A stretch of 64,000 nt of DNA from Prunus persica (lineage: Eukaryota; Streptophyta; Magnoliopsida; Rosales; Rosaceae), in NCBI RefSeq assembly GCF_000346465.2, contig NC_034016.1, forward strand, positions 5,508,726 to 5,572,725, given 5' to 3'. The notes beneath the pieces were generated by a model. The model did not search any database. It saw only the letters and a list, made by a program, of their open reading frames with translations, and was not told the DNA's origin. Positions within the stretch are counted from its first letter, which is position 1; each line of letters starts with the position of its first letter. Below, piece after piece: positions 47,465-59,814 of this stretch. The position numbers and the translations under genes were made by a program.

Positions 47465-50400
47465 GAAAAAGACGACCAGAAAACAACGACGGTCTAAGTG
47501 AAAACCGCCGTGGTTTTTAAAAAGACGACGGTTCTAAAAACACCGTCGTGTAATACAACCTTAGACAACTAAAAAATGGAGATTCAAATGGCTGTTCAAA
47601 AACAACGACGTACATAATTAAACAACTGACGTCTATTTGAAACAGATTTTCGCAGTGTAAAATCAATGCCAACAAAGAACGGCAGAAGTTATGAATCGAC
47701 CGACGTAGAAAGTAAAGACGACGATTTCAATAAAAACCGCCGTTTTTACTCATAAAATAACACGACGAGGTTTTCGTATAAGACACCGTATAATTACAAA
47801 CAAATCCACGGCTTTAAAATACAAAATATCGCCGTATTAAATTAATGTACAACGACGGAAAATATAAATATATGGACGTCATTCTCGTATAGTTCTACGA
47901 CGTTATCTTTAAATCGTACAATAAAATTTAACGTCGTATTTATTCATTTTATACGTCGTACCTTTAATTTTAACCGTCGTCTTAATAAGAATTTTTGTTA
48001 ACAATTTTTTTCTTTGATTTTCTTATCCTACGTCGGTAGATCTACTTAATGACAAGAATTGAAATAACTACGACGGTTTATATAGAAAACCGCCGACATA
48101 ATCAGATTTGTCTGAGATCCCAAGGGTTACGAAATCTTACCAGATGGAACTCTGTTCCACATCATAATCTTAACAGATGACACAGATTTGCAATCAGAGA
48201 GACAATTTTTTGGAAGTTGATGATGTGTGTGCGTTTGTGTATCTACAAATATTATACCTAACGTCGTTGCAAATTTGCAATCAGAGAGACAATTTTCAAC
48301 GACGGTTATATTATACCTAACGACGTTTAAAAAACAAATCAACGTCGCTAAACAAATATATTACATCGTCTTAGTCTTACTTAAGACGATGAAAAACGAC
48401 GACAGTAATAAAAAAACAGTCGTTGTTTTTATATTCTTATTTTATTTAAATCTGTCCTCCAAAAAAGAAACTTTACATATTCCAGAACATTAATTTCCTT
48501 CATTTTAAATTTCCTCGGGAAAGAAAAATCTATTTATCACGCTTTGTAATTGAAAACTAAAACTGAAAGAATTCGGAAAAAAAAACTCTATTTATAATTT
48601 AAAAATAAAATCCACGTCGGTTGTAGTACACTTAACGACGTTTAACAAAATAATCTACGTCGGTAATTATAAATCTACCGCCATCTTACCTTAATATAGA
48701 CGACGAGAAAAGACGACGGTAGAACAGAAAACCGCCGTTGTTTCAGTTTCTTTAACAGTTTGGTCCTTTATCTTTCTGCAGGACTTGTATAGTTCAAAGC
48801 ATTGACAATGTCTTCATCATATCTCCCAGCAACTACTGATTCGATTGCTCATGCTTTAGAGGCCATCTGAAGCCATTTCTATTCTTTATCGCATTCTTGA
48901 AACCCATCTTCTTCTTCTGAAGCTCTACGGATAAAGGAAGAGGCTATCACAAATCTGACGGATCTTCTTAGCCAAGAAAATCGAGCAGATTTCCCTGAGA
49001 AGCGAACTTTCCTTCGACAGCGAGTGGAGGCCAGGCTTGCATCTCTTTTGATGGAAAGCAAGGAGTATTCAGAAGCACTAAGTGTCCTATCAGGCTTGAT
49101 CAAGGAAGTGAGAAGGCTAGTTGACAAGCTTCTTCTTGTGGACATATATTTGACGCGAGTAAGCTCAATTTATCTTTGAGAAAGACATCCAAATTATTGT
49201 CTTTGAGATGTGAGAGACTGAGAGAGGAAGAACTTGGAACCCTAAATGTAAACCGAAAATGAATGAAAGCGACAAATTTATAGAATACATTTTTAAAACC
49301 AACGGCGGTCCTTACAAAAAAACCGCCGTTTAAATTGTAAAATCAACGTCGGTATGATCGACGTATATTACAGAAATCCACGTCGGTACATTAATAAAAA
49401 CGACGTGTTAAATAATCTACCATGACGCGAGTTATTACTTATGTACTTTAATTTTTGAGTTTACTACGACGGTACCTACAACACTACTGTCGTATTTATT
49501 TACCACGTCCGAAGTTAAATGTACCGTCGTATTTTGTAATTCATACGTCGTAGTTATATGTAACCGCCGTATTATTTTTTTGAAATGGTTTTATATGTAA
49601 GCAACTTTTCGTCTACCTGACATACACATGCGCTGTTTCCAAACCCGATTAAAAATTTCAATCTCCCAGAGAAAACTTTTAGACTTTTTTCCTTGTCAGA
49701 GCACTATCAGAGTATCTCATCGTCTTCCTCTCGTCTTCTTCGTCGTCTCTGAACTTAAACATAATCTTCCTCTTGCTTTCATTGCACGCAAAAGGTAAGC
49801 TTTCATTTTCACTATTTTGGTTGCTGTTTTGCATGCTCATACGTTTTTTGTTTGAAAAATCTTTTTACCTTTTTTCTGGCCAAAATCATTTTACTTCTTT
49901 CCAAGTTCGATAAAATATACAGACAAAGAGGGAAAGTTTCCAACTTTGAAGACAACTACCTCAACTAAATAAGACGACGGTAGCTTCTTATTTACGTGGT
50001 TAAATATGTAGACCACGACGGTTCGTCAGTCGTTCTAGCGTCGTCTGAAAATTGACAAAGTTGTTTTTAAAATTATAGTCTTTTTTTTATTTGCTTGTTT
50101 AATTGCGGGTTTGATTTCTCTGAACAATGGTTTTTGTTTTTCCCTAACTTGATAAAATATAAAGAAAAAGAAAGTAGGGTTGGTATCTAATATAGACGAC
50201 AGTATCTTATTGTTTTACGTCGTGTGAATGTTAATACCACGACGTCATATTAAAATACCGTCGTCTATATAAGATTCCAAAACTTTCTTTCTTGGCCTTG
50301 TATTTTATCAAATTAGAAAACAAAAACCATGGTTCAGAAAAATCAAATCTGCAATCAAACATTCACAGAGAAAGAAAAAAGGGTTTTGGATCCTTATATA

Positions 50401-50625
50401 GACGACGGTATATTACTACTGACGTCGTGTGAACATCAATACCACGACGTTATATAAATATTTCGTCGTTTATGGTTAATTATCACGTCGTTTATAGTTA
50501 ATTATTTCGTCGTTGTTTAATTACCTTGGTTTTAAACATTTATTACGTCTGAGATTATTTCATTGCGTCGTTTAAAATCATATCATACGTCGTATTTTAT
50601 TAATAACCGTCGTTTGTGTTCTTAA
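47465..50625. repeat. Left subterminal CCGTCGT/ACGACGG motif array
   Basis: Short motifs of core CGTCG/CGACG, usually preceded or followed by an A/T and a further C or G (ACGACGGT, ACCGTCGT, AACCGCCG), recur every 15-40 bases in both orientations. They often form pairs that could make small hairpins, for example GACGACGG..CACCGTCGTG near 47523-47552. They are absent from the captured RPN6 piece (48800-49150). In En/Spm such subterminal repeats bind the TNPA protein; here the array extends about 3 kb rather than a few hundred bases. Confidence 0.85.
48808..49165 (+). pseudogene. Captured RPN6 (26S proteasome subunit PSMD11) fragment
   Basis: The plus strand encodes in order SEAISILYRILE (frame shifted by one), then SSSSEALRIKEEAITNLTDL, LSQENRAD, EKRTFLRQRVEARLASLL, ESKEYSEALSVLSGLIKEV and DKLLLVDIYL. 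These are N-terminal RPN6 sequences. About 60 residues between QENRA and EKRTFL are missing, and two in-frame TGA codons occur (48868-48870 and 48898-48900). No intron is seen within. RPN6 is a lid subunit of the 26S proteasome. Its position in the CACTA left array identifies transposon capture. It is not expected to make a functional protein. Confidence 0.8.
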
Positions 50626-50667
50626 TCTTTTCCTGAAATATTTTCACTTGCAGTTTTGTCTGTAAAA

Positions 50668-53600
50668 ATGGTTTCTCACCAAGACCAAAGTAAGGATTCT
50701 GGCTCCAAGAAAAATGGAGGTAAGGAGCTTGGAATGGTACCTCCTCAAGTGAAGCCTTCGAAGAAGATGAAGTTTGCTTCATCATCTGCTGAGACAGAAC
50801 CAACCAGCACGACAACAATCTCTGATGATTCAAAGTCTGGTCGAGGTATGAGCACAATGCCTCGTGTTGTGAAGAGAAAACTTCAGAAACTGAGGCTAAT
50901 TGTTGAGTACAATAAAAGGGGGAAAGGAATTGGCCAAGCACATAGTGAGATGCAGTCCTACATTGGTGTGTTGGCACGCTCCAGAGTTCCACTTGTGGAC
51001 ATGAAATGGGCTCAAATCCCCAAGGATATAAAGGAGCAGATTTGGGAAGCAGTTGACATTGCTTTTGTGGTAGGTCAAGGGGGCAAGAGCTCTATGTTAG
51101 CTTCTGCTGCCAAGAAATGGAAGGATTTCAAGTCTACACTAACGAGGCATTATATCCTTCCATACACCAATGACAGGGAGAGATTAAGCCAACCCCCTGA
51201 AACATATAAATTCATAGAGAAAGCACAATGGGATGCCTTTGTAGCTTCAAGGTTATCCAAAGATTTTGAGTCTGTGCATTCTCAACATGCACAGATTAGG
51301 GAGAAACTTGAGTACAATCATCGATTGTCTCGAAAAGGATATGCTGGTTTGGAGGATCAATTGGAGGAAACCATGCCTGGGGTAGAAATTGATCGATCTA
51401 CCTTATGGAAGAGAGCTAGACAGGACAAACATGGTAACATCCAGGATCCAAAGGTGGCAGAGAAAGCAAAATTAATTGTAAGCCTACTCACTCTGTTTTA
51501 AATTTTTATTAAACTGTGAATAATTCTTATTACGTCTTATGTTATATTTTGCGTCGTGTGAATGATATTACCACGTCGAAATTTTTTAAAAAACGTCGTT
51601 AAAGGTCTAAATCAGGAATCACTACTCTGTTTTCTGTAATTATAGCATAAGATGTCGGTGGTTCATTTTCGCGTCGTTTGTATTGAATTACTACGTCGAA
51701 ATGTTTTAAACAAGGTCGTTAAAGGTGTGAATATTGAATCATCCCTCTGTTATCTGTAAATAAAGCATAAGACGTCGGTGGTTTATTCATTTCGTCGTTT
51801 TAAAAACTAACCACGTCGGTATAACTACCGTCGTGATAAATTATAATAACGTCGATTTATATGTTATTGCGTCGTGTGAAATTATATAATACGTCGTTTG
51901 TATATAAATAACCGTCGTGCGTTTTTGTTCTTACTTTTTTATATATCTTTGTTTTAGGATGAATTGCAAAAACAAGTCTCGGAAGGCAAAGTCACTGTTT
52001 CTGGCAGCAATGATGTGCTGACCATGGCTTTGGGCCCCGAGCATCCAGGCAGAGTGAGAGGAGTAGGTGCTGGGATCTCACCAAGGCAATATTTCAATTT
52101 ACCCAAACCACAGAGAGTGAGCTTTGACGACCGTTTGAAGGACAGTTTAAGAGTTCTCCTTCAAGAAGATACTAAAAAGATGGAAGCTAAGGCAAGGGAA
52201 GAGGCTTTATGGATGGAGGCTAGAACGAAACAATTGGTAGAGGCTGAGAGGGAGCATTTCCTGAGTCAGCTTTCCCAATTAATTCCCAATTTTGATCCAA
52301 GCATGCTTAAACCCAGAATTAGCCAAAGTCCCAAAAATCCAATGTCTGACAAAGCAAGCTGCTCTGGAGGTGATGTGAGATCCCAGCATTTTGAGGATGA
52401 TACTGCCAAAAATGGGAAACATCAGGAAGAAAAGGTAACATATCTGAACTTTGAATTCTCTGTTTTTTTAAAAACCATTAGACGTCGTTATTATTAATAA
52501 AACCGTCGTTTGAAATACATACCATGACGATTTTAAAAATAAACCGTCGTTTGTATTTCAATACCACGTCGTATTTAGTTTACTTGTTTTACACGCCATT
52601 AAACGTCGTTATTTTTAAAACTTTGTGTTTTTCAAAATTCCAGACGTCGATATTTTTCTTTAAACCGTCGTTTGTTTACAACTTAGACGGCGGAATTTTT
52701 TTCTAAGACGTAATAAATTATTCACCACGACGGTTTCTTCACCGTCGTTTAAATTCTTTTCAGACGACGTTTTATTCCTTAAACCGTCGTTTTTATTGAA
52801 TTACCACGTCATTTTTTTTATTTCTTTAAACAGGTTATTAAAGTTGTTGATTATTCAAATATGGAGGCGCCATCTTCTTTAAAATCCCTTTGTCGTTATG
52901 TGGAAACGACACTTGTGCCTCAGGATAAGACCCTGCACTTTACAATTGATAAGGAGGTGTTTGGTCTAGAGCGCGATACCTTCCTCCTGCTTGAAGATAT
53001 TACACAATTTGCAGGCATGGAAGAAATAGGAGCCACTGTCATTGCTGTATATATGAGGTTTGTCATTCTAAAATAATACGTCGTTGGTTTATTTATTGCG
53101 TCGTCTTAACCAACTAACCACGTCGTTAGTATGTACCGTCGTGATAAATATATTATAACGTCGTTGTCTATTTCAGTACGTCGTGTGAAATTTTATAATA
53201 CGTCGTTTTGTTATACATAACCGTCGTGTGTTTTTTTGTATATATGAGGTTTGTCATTCTAAAATAATACGTCGTTGGTTTATTTATTGCGTCGTCTTAA
53301 CTAACTAACCACGTCGTTAGTATGTACCGTCGTGATAAATATATTATAACGTCGTTGTCTATTTCAGTACGTCGTGTGAAATTTTATAATACGTCGTTTT
53401 GTTATACATAATCGTCATGTGTTTTTTTGTGCTGACTTGTTTATATTATTTTATATATTTAGGTACTTACACGATGTTTTGAAACGAGCAAATATGTGCA
53501 GCATGGTTGGCTTTATCGACCCTGCTACAGTTAGTGCCAGCTCTGGCACAATAGCTGACAGATCATGCCTACTAGCAGCTCGACTTCAGAGGACTGACGG

Positions 53601-54413
53601 TGAACAGATTTTTCTGATGCCTTACAATCCAGGGTTAGTCTCCTTAACAGGATTTTGTTTTTATGATTTTCAATAAATGACAGCGTATAAACTAACCACG
53701 TCGGTGTTTTATTTTATTGAGTCGTTTGAAACTACTAACCACGTCGGTAGTTATTTATCGTCGTGATAAATGTATAATGTCGTCGATTGCTACTTTATTT
53801 CGTCGTGTGAAATATTATAATACGTTGTTTTTGTAAATAACCGTCGTTTTTATATTAATTTTGTGCAGCCGTCATTGGATCTTGCTGATTGTAAGAGCAA
53901 AGAGAGAAACCGTCTATTTTCTGGATCCTCTGCCAGGAAATCGTGTGGTCGATGAAGAGGCCAAAAACATTGTGAACAGTGCTATAAAAATTTATAATTC
54001 TCACATAGCCAGACCAGGCCGTAAGGCAGTCATTTGGAAAACTCTGTCAGGCACACCAAAGCAACCCAGCAGTGTCGAATGCGGGTATTATGTGATGCGC
54101 TTCATGATGGACATCATCATGGATCCCTCCTTGGGGTTTGAGAAGAAGGTAAGAAGAAATTACCTTAATACATTTTACGTCGTTTTTTGTATTATCAACG
54201 ACGGTCATGTAAAATTACCGTCGTTGAATAGATATAGTACGTCGGTTATAAAAAATATCGTCGTCTGTGATTGAATTTCTTTTTATTTATAAACCCTAAT
54301 AGTCATTGTTTATGCAGTATGCCAAGGGAAAACAGGAAGCGCCATACCCCCAAGAAGCAATTGATGAAGTCCGGAATGAATGGGCAGAGTTTGTTTGCCT
54401 TCACCTGGAATAG
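50668..54413 (+). CDS. CACTA-borne plant-transposase/Ulp1-like cysteine protease gene, six exons
   Basis: Exons 50668-51477, 51958-52434, 52834-53057, 53463-53633, 53869-54148 and 54318-54413 join in phase into 685 residues without a stop. The N-terminal half is basic then helical (KWKDFKSTLTRHYILPY, EKAQWDAFVASRLSKDF, LEYNHRLSRKGYAGLEDQLE) and resembles the Ptta/En/Spm plant-transposase family (Transposase_24). A Glu/Lys-rich coiled-coil-like stretch lies near 330-370 (KKMEAKAREEALWMEAR). The C-terminus is a C48/Ulp1-like domain with His563 (RHW), Asp580 (FLDP), Gln626 and Cys632 (QPSSVECGYYV), the expected catalytic set. Ulp1 enzymes cut SUMO or related modifiers; TE-borne versions are known but their substrates are not. 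Five introns are packed with CGTCG motifs while exons lack them. It was probably functional recently. Confidence 0.82.
53050..53425 (+). repeat. 191-bp tandem duplication across an exon end and intron 3
   Basis: TATATGAGGTTTGTCATTCT starts at 53050 and again at 53241, and the sequences that follow are nearly identical. The unit includes the last bases of exon 3, its GT donor and a set of CGTCGT motifs, so a second copy of the donor lies inside the intron. Confidence 0.85.
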
Positions 54414-54499
54414 GGGAATTATTGAACACTTGATATTTATGTATAATGTACAAATTTTGTCTATAATATATAATGTAAAAATTTGTTGAGGTTTTCTTA

Positions 54500-56310
54500 A
54501 ATTAAAAAAAAACAAACATACAAATTGCGTAACCGACGTGTAATACTTTTCCAACGACGTAATAAAGTCAAAAGCCGTCGTTTTTTGTTGTTTCGTTTTA
54601 AACAAATCCGACGTAAAAGGATATTTAGACGACGTTCTTTGAATAATTGAGTCGTTTATGGTTTACAACGTCTTCAATTTCTTAAGGGTTCAGGGTAGTA
54701 CTTTGTAACGACAGCGGTTAAGTCGTGGAATATATATTTTACGTCAGATAGTTAAATATCCGCCATGGTTTCTCATTTAAACGACATCATTTTAACAACT
54801 TAGTCGTCTATTACAATTTACAACGTCTACAATTTATTAACACCGACGTGGTTTGTTGTTGTGATAAGAATATTTTATTATTTTTATATCAAAATATTCA
54901 AAATAAATTTAAAATAAATCAGAAAAATGCAAAGTCAACTCCTATGAAGTCATTGATATATTTTCTTCCCCCTAAACCTTGAAAAAATTCATTTTGAATA
55001 ACAAAAATTTAAAATGATCATCCAAAACAAAATTATTTTGATGAGTCATAAAATCACTTCTAGTTTTATGGTTTAGGGTTTAGAGTCTAGGGTTTAGAGA
55101 TTAGGATTGTTATTTATTGGGGTTTATTTTTAAAGTGTAATTTTTGGGTAGTCTAGGGTATATATTAGGCTGTAAAACCATAAACCCTTTTATAAACTTA
55201 ATTTTTAAAATTATATAATTTAGTTTTAAGGGTTTAGGGTATTAATTGTTAACGACGTTGGTTGAGTCGTGGAATACATATGTTACGTCGTGCAGTAAAA
55301 TATCCGACATGGTTTCCACTTTAAACGACGTCATTTTAATATGTAAGTCGTCTATTATAATTTACAACGTTTTCAATTTCTTAACTTCGACGTGGTTTTT
55401 CAGTCGTCTTTATATCAAAATATTCAAAATAAATTTAAAATTAATCCGAAAAATGAAGCGTCAAAATAAACGGCGTTACGTTCAGTGTTTCCGTCGTGGA
55501 ATATTACATTTACGTCGGTTCTTGTAGAACTTTCGCCATGGTTTTTCTTTCGACGTTTTAAAGAGCGCGCGCCCTAAATTTTTTTATATTTGGCTCTTAT
55601 TCTTATACTTCTAACCCTGAACCCTAAAATTTTCAGATTTCGCGCAACATAACATTCGCTCTCTCACTTCTGCTCTAATTAAAAGTTGCACTCTCCAGGC
55701 TCCGTCGAATCTGTGAGCTCGTCCAACCTGTAAGTACAAACCCTATCTTCCCCTTGTAAATTCATTGAATGATATTAGGTTGTTTTGTTAAAGGGTTTTA
55801 GGTATATGCTTTGCGATCTGTTAATAATGTGCTTATAGGTATGGGTTCATGGATTTTCTATTTAATGGGTTCATGGATTTTCTGTTTAATGGGTTCATGG
55901 ATTACATTATCTGTTATGTTGAATTGGTAATGGATTTAATTTTGTCGGATCTTTTAATCACCCTATGTTATGTTGAATTGGGAATGGATTTATTGTTTTC
56001 ATGCTTGGTTTCATGTATATGTTGGTTTCTTGCTTGGTTTCATATATATGTTGTGTTCTTCATGGGTTTTGGGTTCTTGAAAATAAACTGAGACACGACG
56101 CCTTTTTAGGCATACGACGACGATTACACGACGGTTTATGAAAAAACCGTCGTTGTATTACTTATACACGACGCTTTTTTCATAAACCGTCGTTTGTATT
56201 ACTTATATTAGACGACGTCTGTTGAAAATCCGTCGTCTATATATGCCAAATACGTCTGTTTTTGTTTAAAACCCGTCGTCTCTGTTGTGTATTACTTGCT
56301 ATTAGATCTT
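54500..56310. repeat. Inter-gene CGTCG motif spacer of the CACTA element
   Basis: Between the Ulp1-like and TNP2 genes. It has motif clusters at 54530-54860, 55250-55560 and 56090-56285. The middle (54870-55240) is AT-rich with degenerate TTTAGGG-like text near 55071-55100. It should include the TNP2 promoter and leader (possible leader intron from about 55730 to 56360). Confidence 0.7.
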
Positions 56311-56384
56311 TGTATAATCTGCTATAGTGATGGTCATTGCCTGTATTTTCACTTTATTATAGATAATAGGTTATAGTGTCGGAG

Positions 56385-59300
56385 ATGGATAAGTCATGGA
56401 TGCACTCGGATAGAAGATCGAAGGCATATGAGTTTGGGGTGGAAGCATTTTTGAACTTTGCTGTAGAAAATCTTCTAACTACAACACATATCCGTTGTCC
56501 ATGTGTTAAATGTGTTAATTTGAAGTTGTTTGGGGTTGGAATTATAAGGGATCACTTATACTTTAATGGAATTGACCAAAGCTATAAGAATTGGACATTT
56601 CACGGAGAACCTTGGGAAGCAACTACTAATGCTAGTAGAAATGTTGAAGAAGATGATGGCCATAGTAGGTACAGTTTTGTGTCTGAAGAAATTGATATGG
56701 ATGATAATGATTTTGGTGATTTTAGTTCCGATCCGTATGAGTTTGCCAATGTGATTGGGGATGGAGATCAACCAGTGTACCCTGGTTGTAGAAAGTACAC
56801 GAAGTTATCGGCATTAGTGAAGTTGTATAATTTGAAGGCAAAACATGGGATGAGTGATGTCTGTTTTATAGAATTATTGATACTTCAAGGCGATTTGCTT
56901 CCAGAAGGAAATACAATACCAACCTCTATGTATGAGGCTAAAAATACTTTGTGTGCATTGGGGCTGAGTTATGAGAAAATGCACGCATGCCCCAATGATT
57001 GCATCTTGTATAGGAAGGAGTATGAGGATTCAACTAATTGTCCTACTTGTGGTATCTCAAGGTGGAAGGAAGGCAAAGATTCAATCTTGAAAGAGGGTGT
57101 GCCAGCGAAGGTGGTGTGGTATTTTCCTCCAATTTCAAGGTTTAAAAGGATGTTTCGATCACATGAGACAGCTAAGAGTTCGACTTGGCATGCTGCTAGA
57201 AAATCAATTGACGGTCAGATGTCTCATCCGGCGGATTCCCCGTCTTGGAAACTTCTTGATGATAAATGGCCTGAGTTTGGTAATAAGGCGAGAAACTTGA
57301 GATTGGCTCTTTCATCTGATGGATTCAATCCCCACAGTTCTCTAAGTAGCAGATATAGTTGTTGGCCGGTTATCTTAGTTACATATAATCTCCCTCTATG
57401 GCTGTGCATGAAACGAAAGTTCATGATGTTAACCTTATTGATTTCCGGTCCTAAACAACCCGGAAATGATATAGACGTCTACTTGGAGCCTTTGATTGAT
57501 GATTTAAAATCTTTGTGGGATGGGATTAGGGGAGTGTATGATGCACATAATGGAGAATACTTTACACTCAGAGCTGCATTAATGTGGACAATTAATGATT
57601 TCCCTGCCTATGGAAACTTATCTGGTTGTGTTGTTGAAGGATATAAAGCTTGTCCAATATGCGGCGATGATACACCTAGTCACAGGTTGAAAAATGGCCA
57701 CAAAATTTGTTACATTGGGCATAGAAAATGGTTACCAATCAATCATCCATATAGGAGGCAACGTGCAGCTTTTAATGGGAAACCTGAATATGGCATACCT
57801 CCCGAGCCATTAACCGGAGAAGAAGTGCTGCATATGGTTGAAAATGGTGACAGAGTTTGTTGGAAGAAGAAATCAATATTCTTTGATCTCGAGTATTGGA
57901 AATACCTTCCTGTGAGGCATGCCCTAGATGTTATGCACATTGAGAAGAATGTTTGCGATAGTATTATTGGTACATTGCTGGAGATCCCTGGAAAAAATAA
58001 AGATGGGATTGCTGCTCGATTAGATTTATTGAACATGGGGGTCAAAACTGATTTGCAACCCGAGTATGGAGAAAGACGTACTCGTTTGCCTCCTGGGCCT
58101 TGGAATTTGTCAAGAGCAGGAAGAGAGAGGTTTGCAATTCTTTCTATGGTATGAAGGTCCCTGAAGGTTATTCTTCAAATATTAAAAATCTTGTATCTTT
58201 ACAAAATTCAAGACTTCTTGGCCTTAAATCACATGATTGTCATACCTTAATGCAACAATTGCTCCCTGTGGCAATTCGTTCTATTTTGGAGAAGTCTGCA
58301 AGGTATGCAATAACTCGTTTGTACTTCTTCTTCAATGCTATATGTGCAAAGACTGTTGATGTTTCCAAGCTAGATAAGTTGGAAGAAGATGTAGTAGTTA
58401 CTCTGTGTTTGCTTGAGAAGTACTTTCCCCCTTCATTCTTTGATATCATGGTTCATCTAGTAGTACATCTTGTCAGAGAAGTTCGTCTATGTGGGCCAGT
58501 ATATTTTAGGTGGATGTATCCGTTTGAAAGATATATGAAAGTGCTGAAGGGGTATGTTCAGAATCGTACTCGTCCCGAAGGTTGCATTGCTGAGCGGTAT
58601 ATAGCTGAAGAAGCGGTAGAGTTTTGTACTCAGCATTTATCTGATGTTAGTACAGTTGGAGTGCCTTCAAGCCAAAAGATGGGACTTTCAAAGCCATTAT
58701 CAGGTTGCACAGTGAGCGTAGTTGATCAGGACCTGTTGAATCAAGCACATCTATATGTCTTGGAGAATACAGAGGAAGTCCTACCTTATATCGAGTACGT
58801 ATGAGTTTTATTCTTTAACTTATTGATTTTAAATTATTTCTTATGTTTATCTTCTATATTTGGGACCGTAATGCTTGAATTTTTCGTGTCATGTAGGCAA
58901 CATATGATCCACATCAAGACTGCTTATCCAAAATTTAGAAAGAGAACAAAGTGGCTGCAGGATAAGCACAATAGCACTTTCATTCAATGGCTACGCTTCA
59001 AGGTATATGTTGTTGAATAACATATTTCTCTTTTAATTTTCTTCTTATTTCTATGTTAGATTGAATTAAGATATATGATTAATTTGCAAGTTCAAAGTGA
59101 ACTTGAGGAAGACAATCATGGCGTATCAGAAAATTTAAGGTGGCTAGCAGCTGATCCAAACATGGCAGTGCCATTATATAGGAGCTATCTTATTAAAGGT
59201 ATTAAATTCAATATCAAGGCACAAGATGATGTGCGGACAACTCAAAATAGTGGAGTTTATTTACTTGCACATACCATGCAAGTTGCTAGTGCCAAGGATA

Positions 59301-59704
59301 AAAACCCAATTCTCTCAAATATGGGTTTCTATGGTGTCATTCAAGAAATTTGGGACCTTGACTACCAAAAGTTTACAATCCCAGTCTTTAGGTGTGATTG
59401 GATAGATAGTTCTGGTCTTGTAGTCGACGAACTTGGATTTACCCTTGTAGATTTGAGTAAAATTGGACATAGGAATGACCAATTTGTTTTGGCTTCTCAA
59501 GTCAAACAAATATTTTTTGTTGACGACCCGATGCATCGTGGTTGGTCGGTAGTGTTATCAATGCCTAATAGAGAATATAATGATGTTATTGGTGATGAAG
59601 TCTTAGGTGATGTGATAATTGAGTGTGAGCCATTTACTAGAGGGATGCCAAATGTTGACACATTTGATGAACTGGTGGGTGAGTTAGGCGGTCAAAATAT
59701 TTGA
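56385..59704 (+). pseudogene. TNP2-type CACTA transposase, one-base frameshift
   Basis: Exons 56385-58794, 58897-59002 and 59090-59704. Domains in order: Transpos_assoc (MDKSWM, FLNFAVENLL, RCPCVKCVN), Transposase_21/TNP2 core (HACPNDCILYRKEYE, CPTCGISRWK, ACPICGDDT, the hallmark ALDVMHIEKNVCDSIIGTLL), DUF4218 (LKSHDCHTLMQQLLPVAIR, FFFNAICAKTVD, WMYPFERYMKVLKGYVQNR) and DUF4216 (GIKFNIKAQDDVRTTQNSGV, IPVFRCDWID). Near 58131 (AGAGAGGTTTGCAATT) the frame shifts by the apparent loss of one T, and the upstream frame stops at TGA after SMV. The third exon lacks an AG acceptor at its in-phase start (TTTGCAA before GTTCAAAG), which looks like CAG changed to CAA. Otherwise long and well preserved, so recently active. 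Confidence 0.85.
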
Positions 59705-59814
59705 GATGGGTGTGAAGATATATGGATTGAATGATGCTTATGTAATTGGCAGTGTATGACATTAATTTTGTAATATATTGTAATGTGATTTCTTCACTTT
59801 CTACGTTCAAATAA

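Noticed and set aside
47465..50625. CRISPR-like or satellite array
   Set aside because: The motif spacing is irregular, both orientations alternate and the host is a plant; it is a transposon subterminal motif array.
55071..55100. Interstitial telomeric repeat (TTTAGGG)
   Set aside because: Only two or three degenerate units inside the CACTA spacer; not a real telomeric tract.
55849..56091. 80-residue ORF with repeated FNGFMDFL text
   Set aside because: A short tandem repeat in the probable TNP2 leader; low complexity and no homology recognised.
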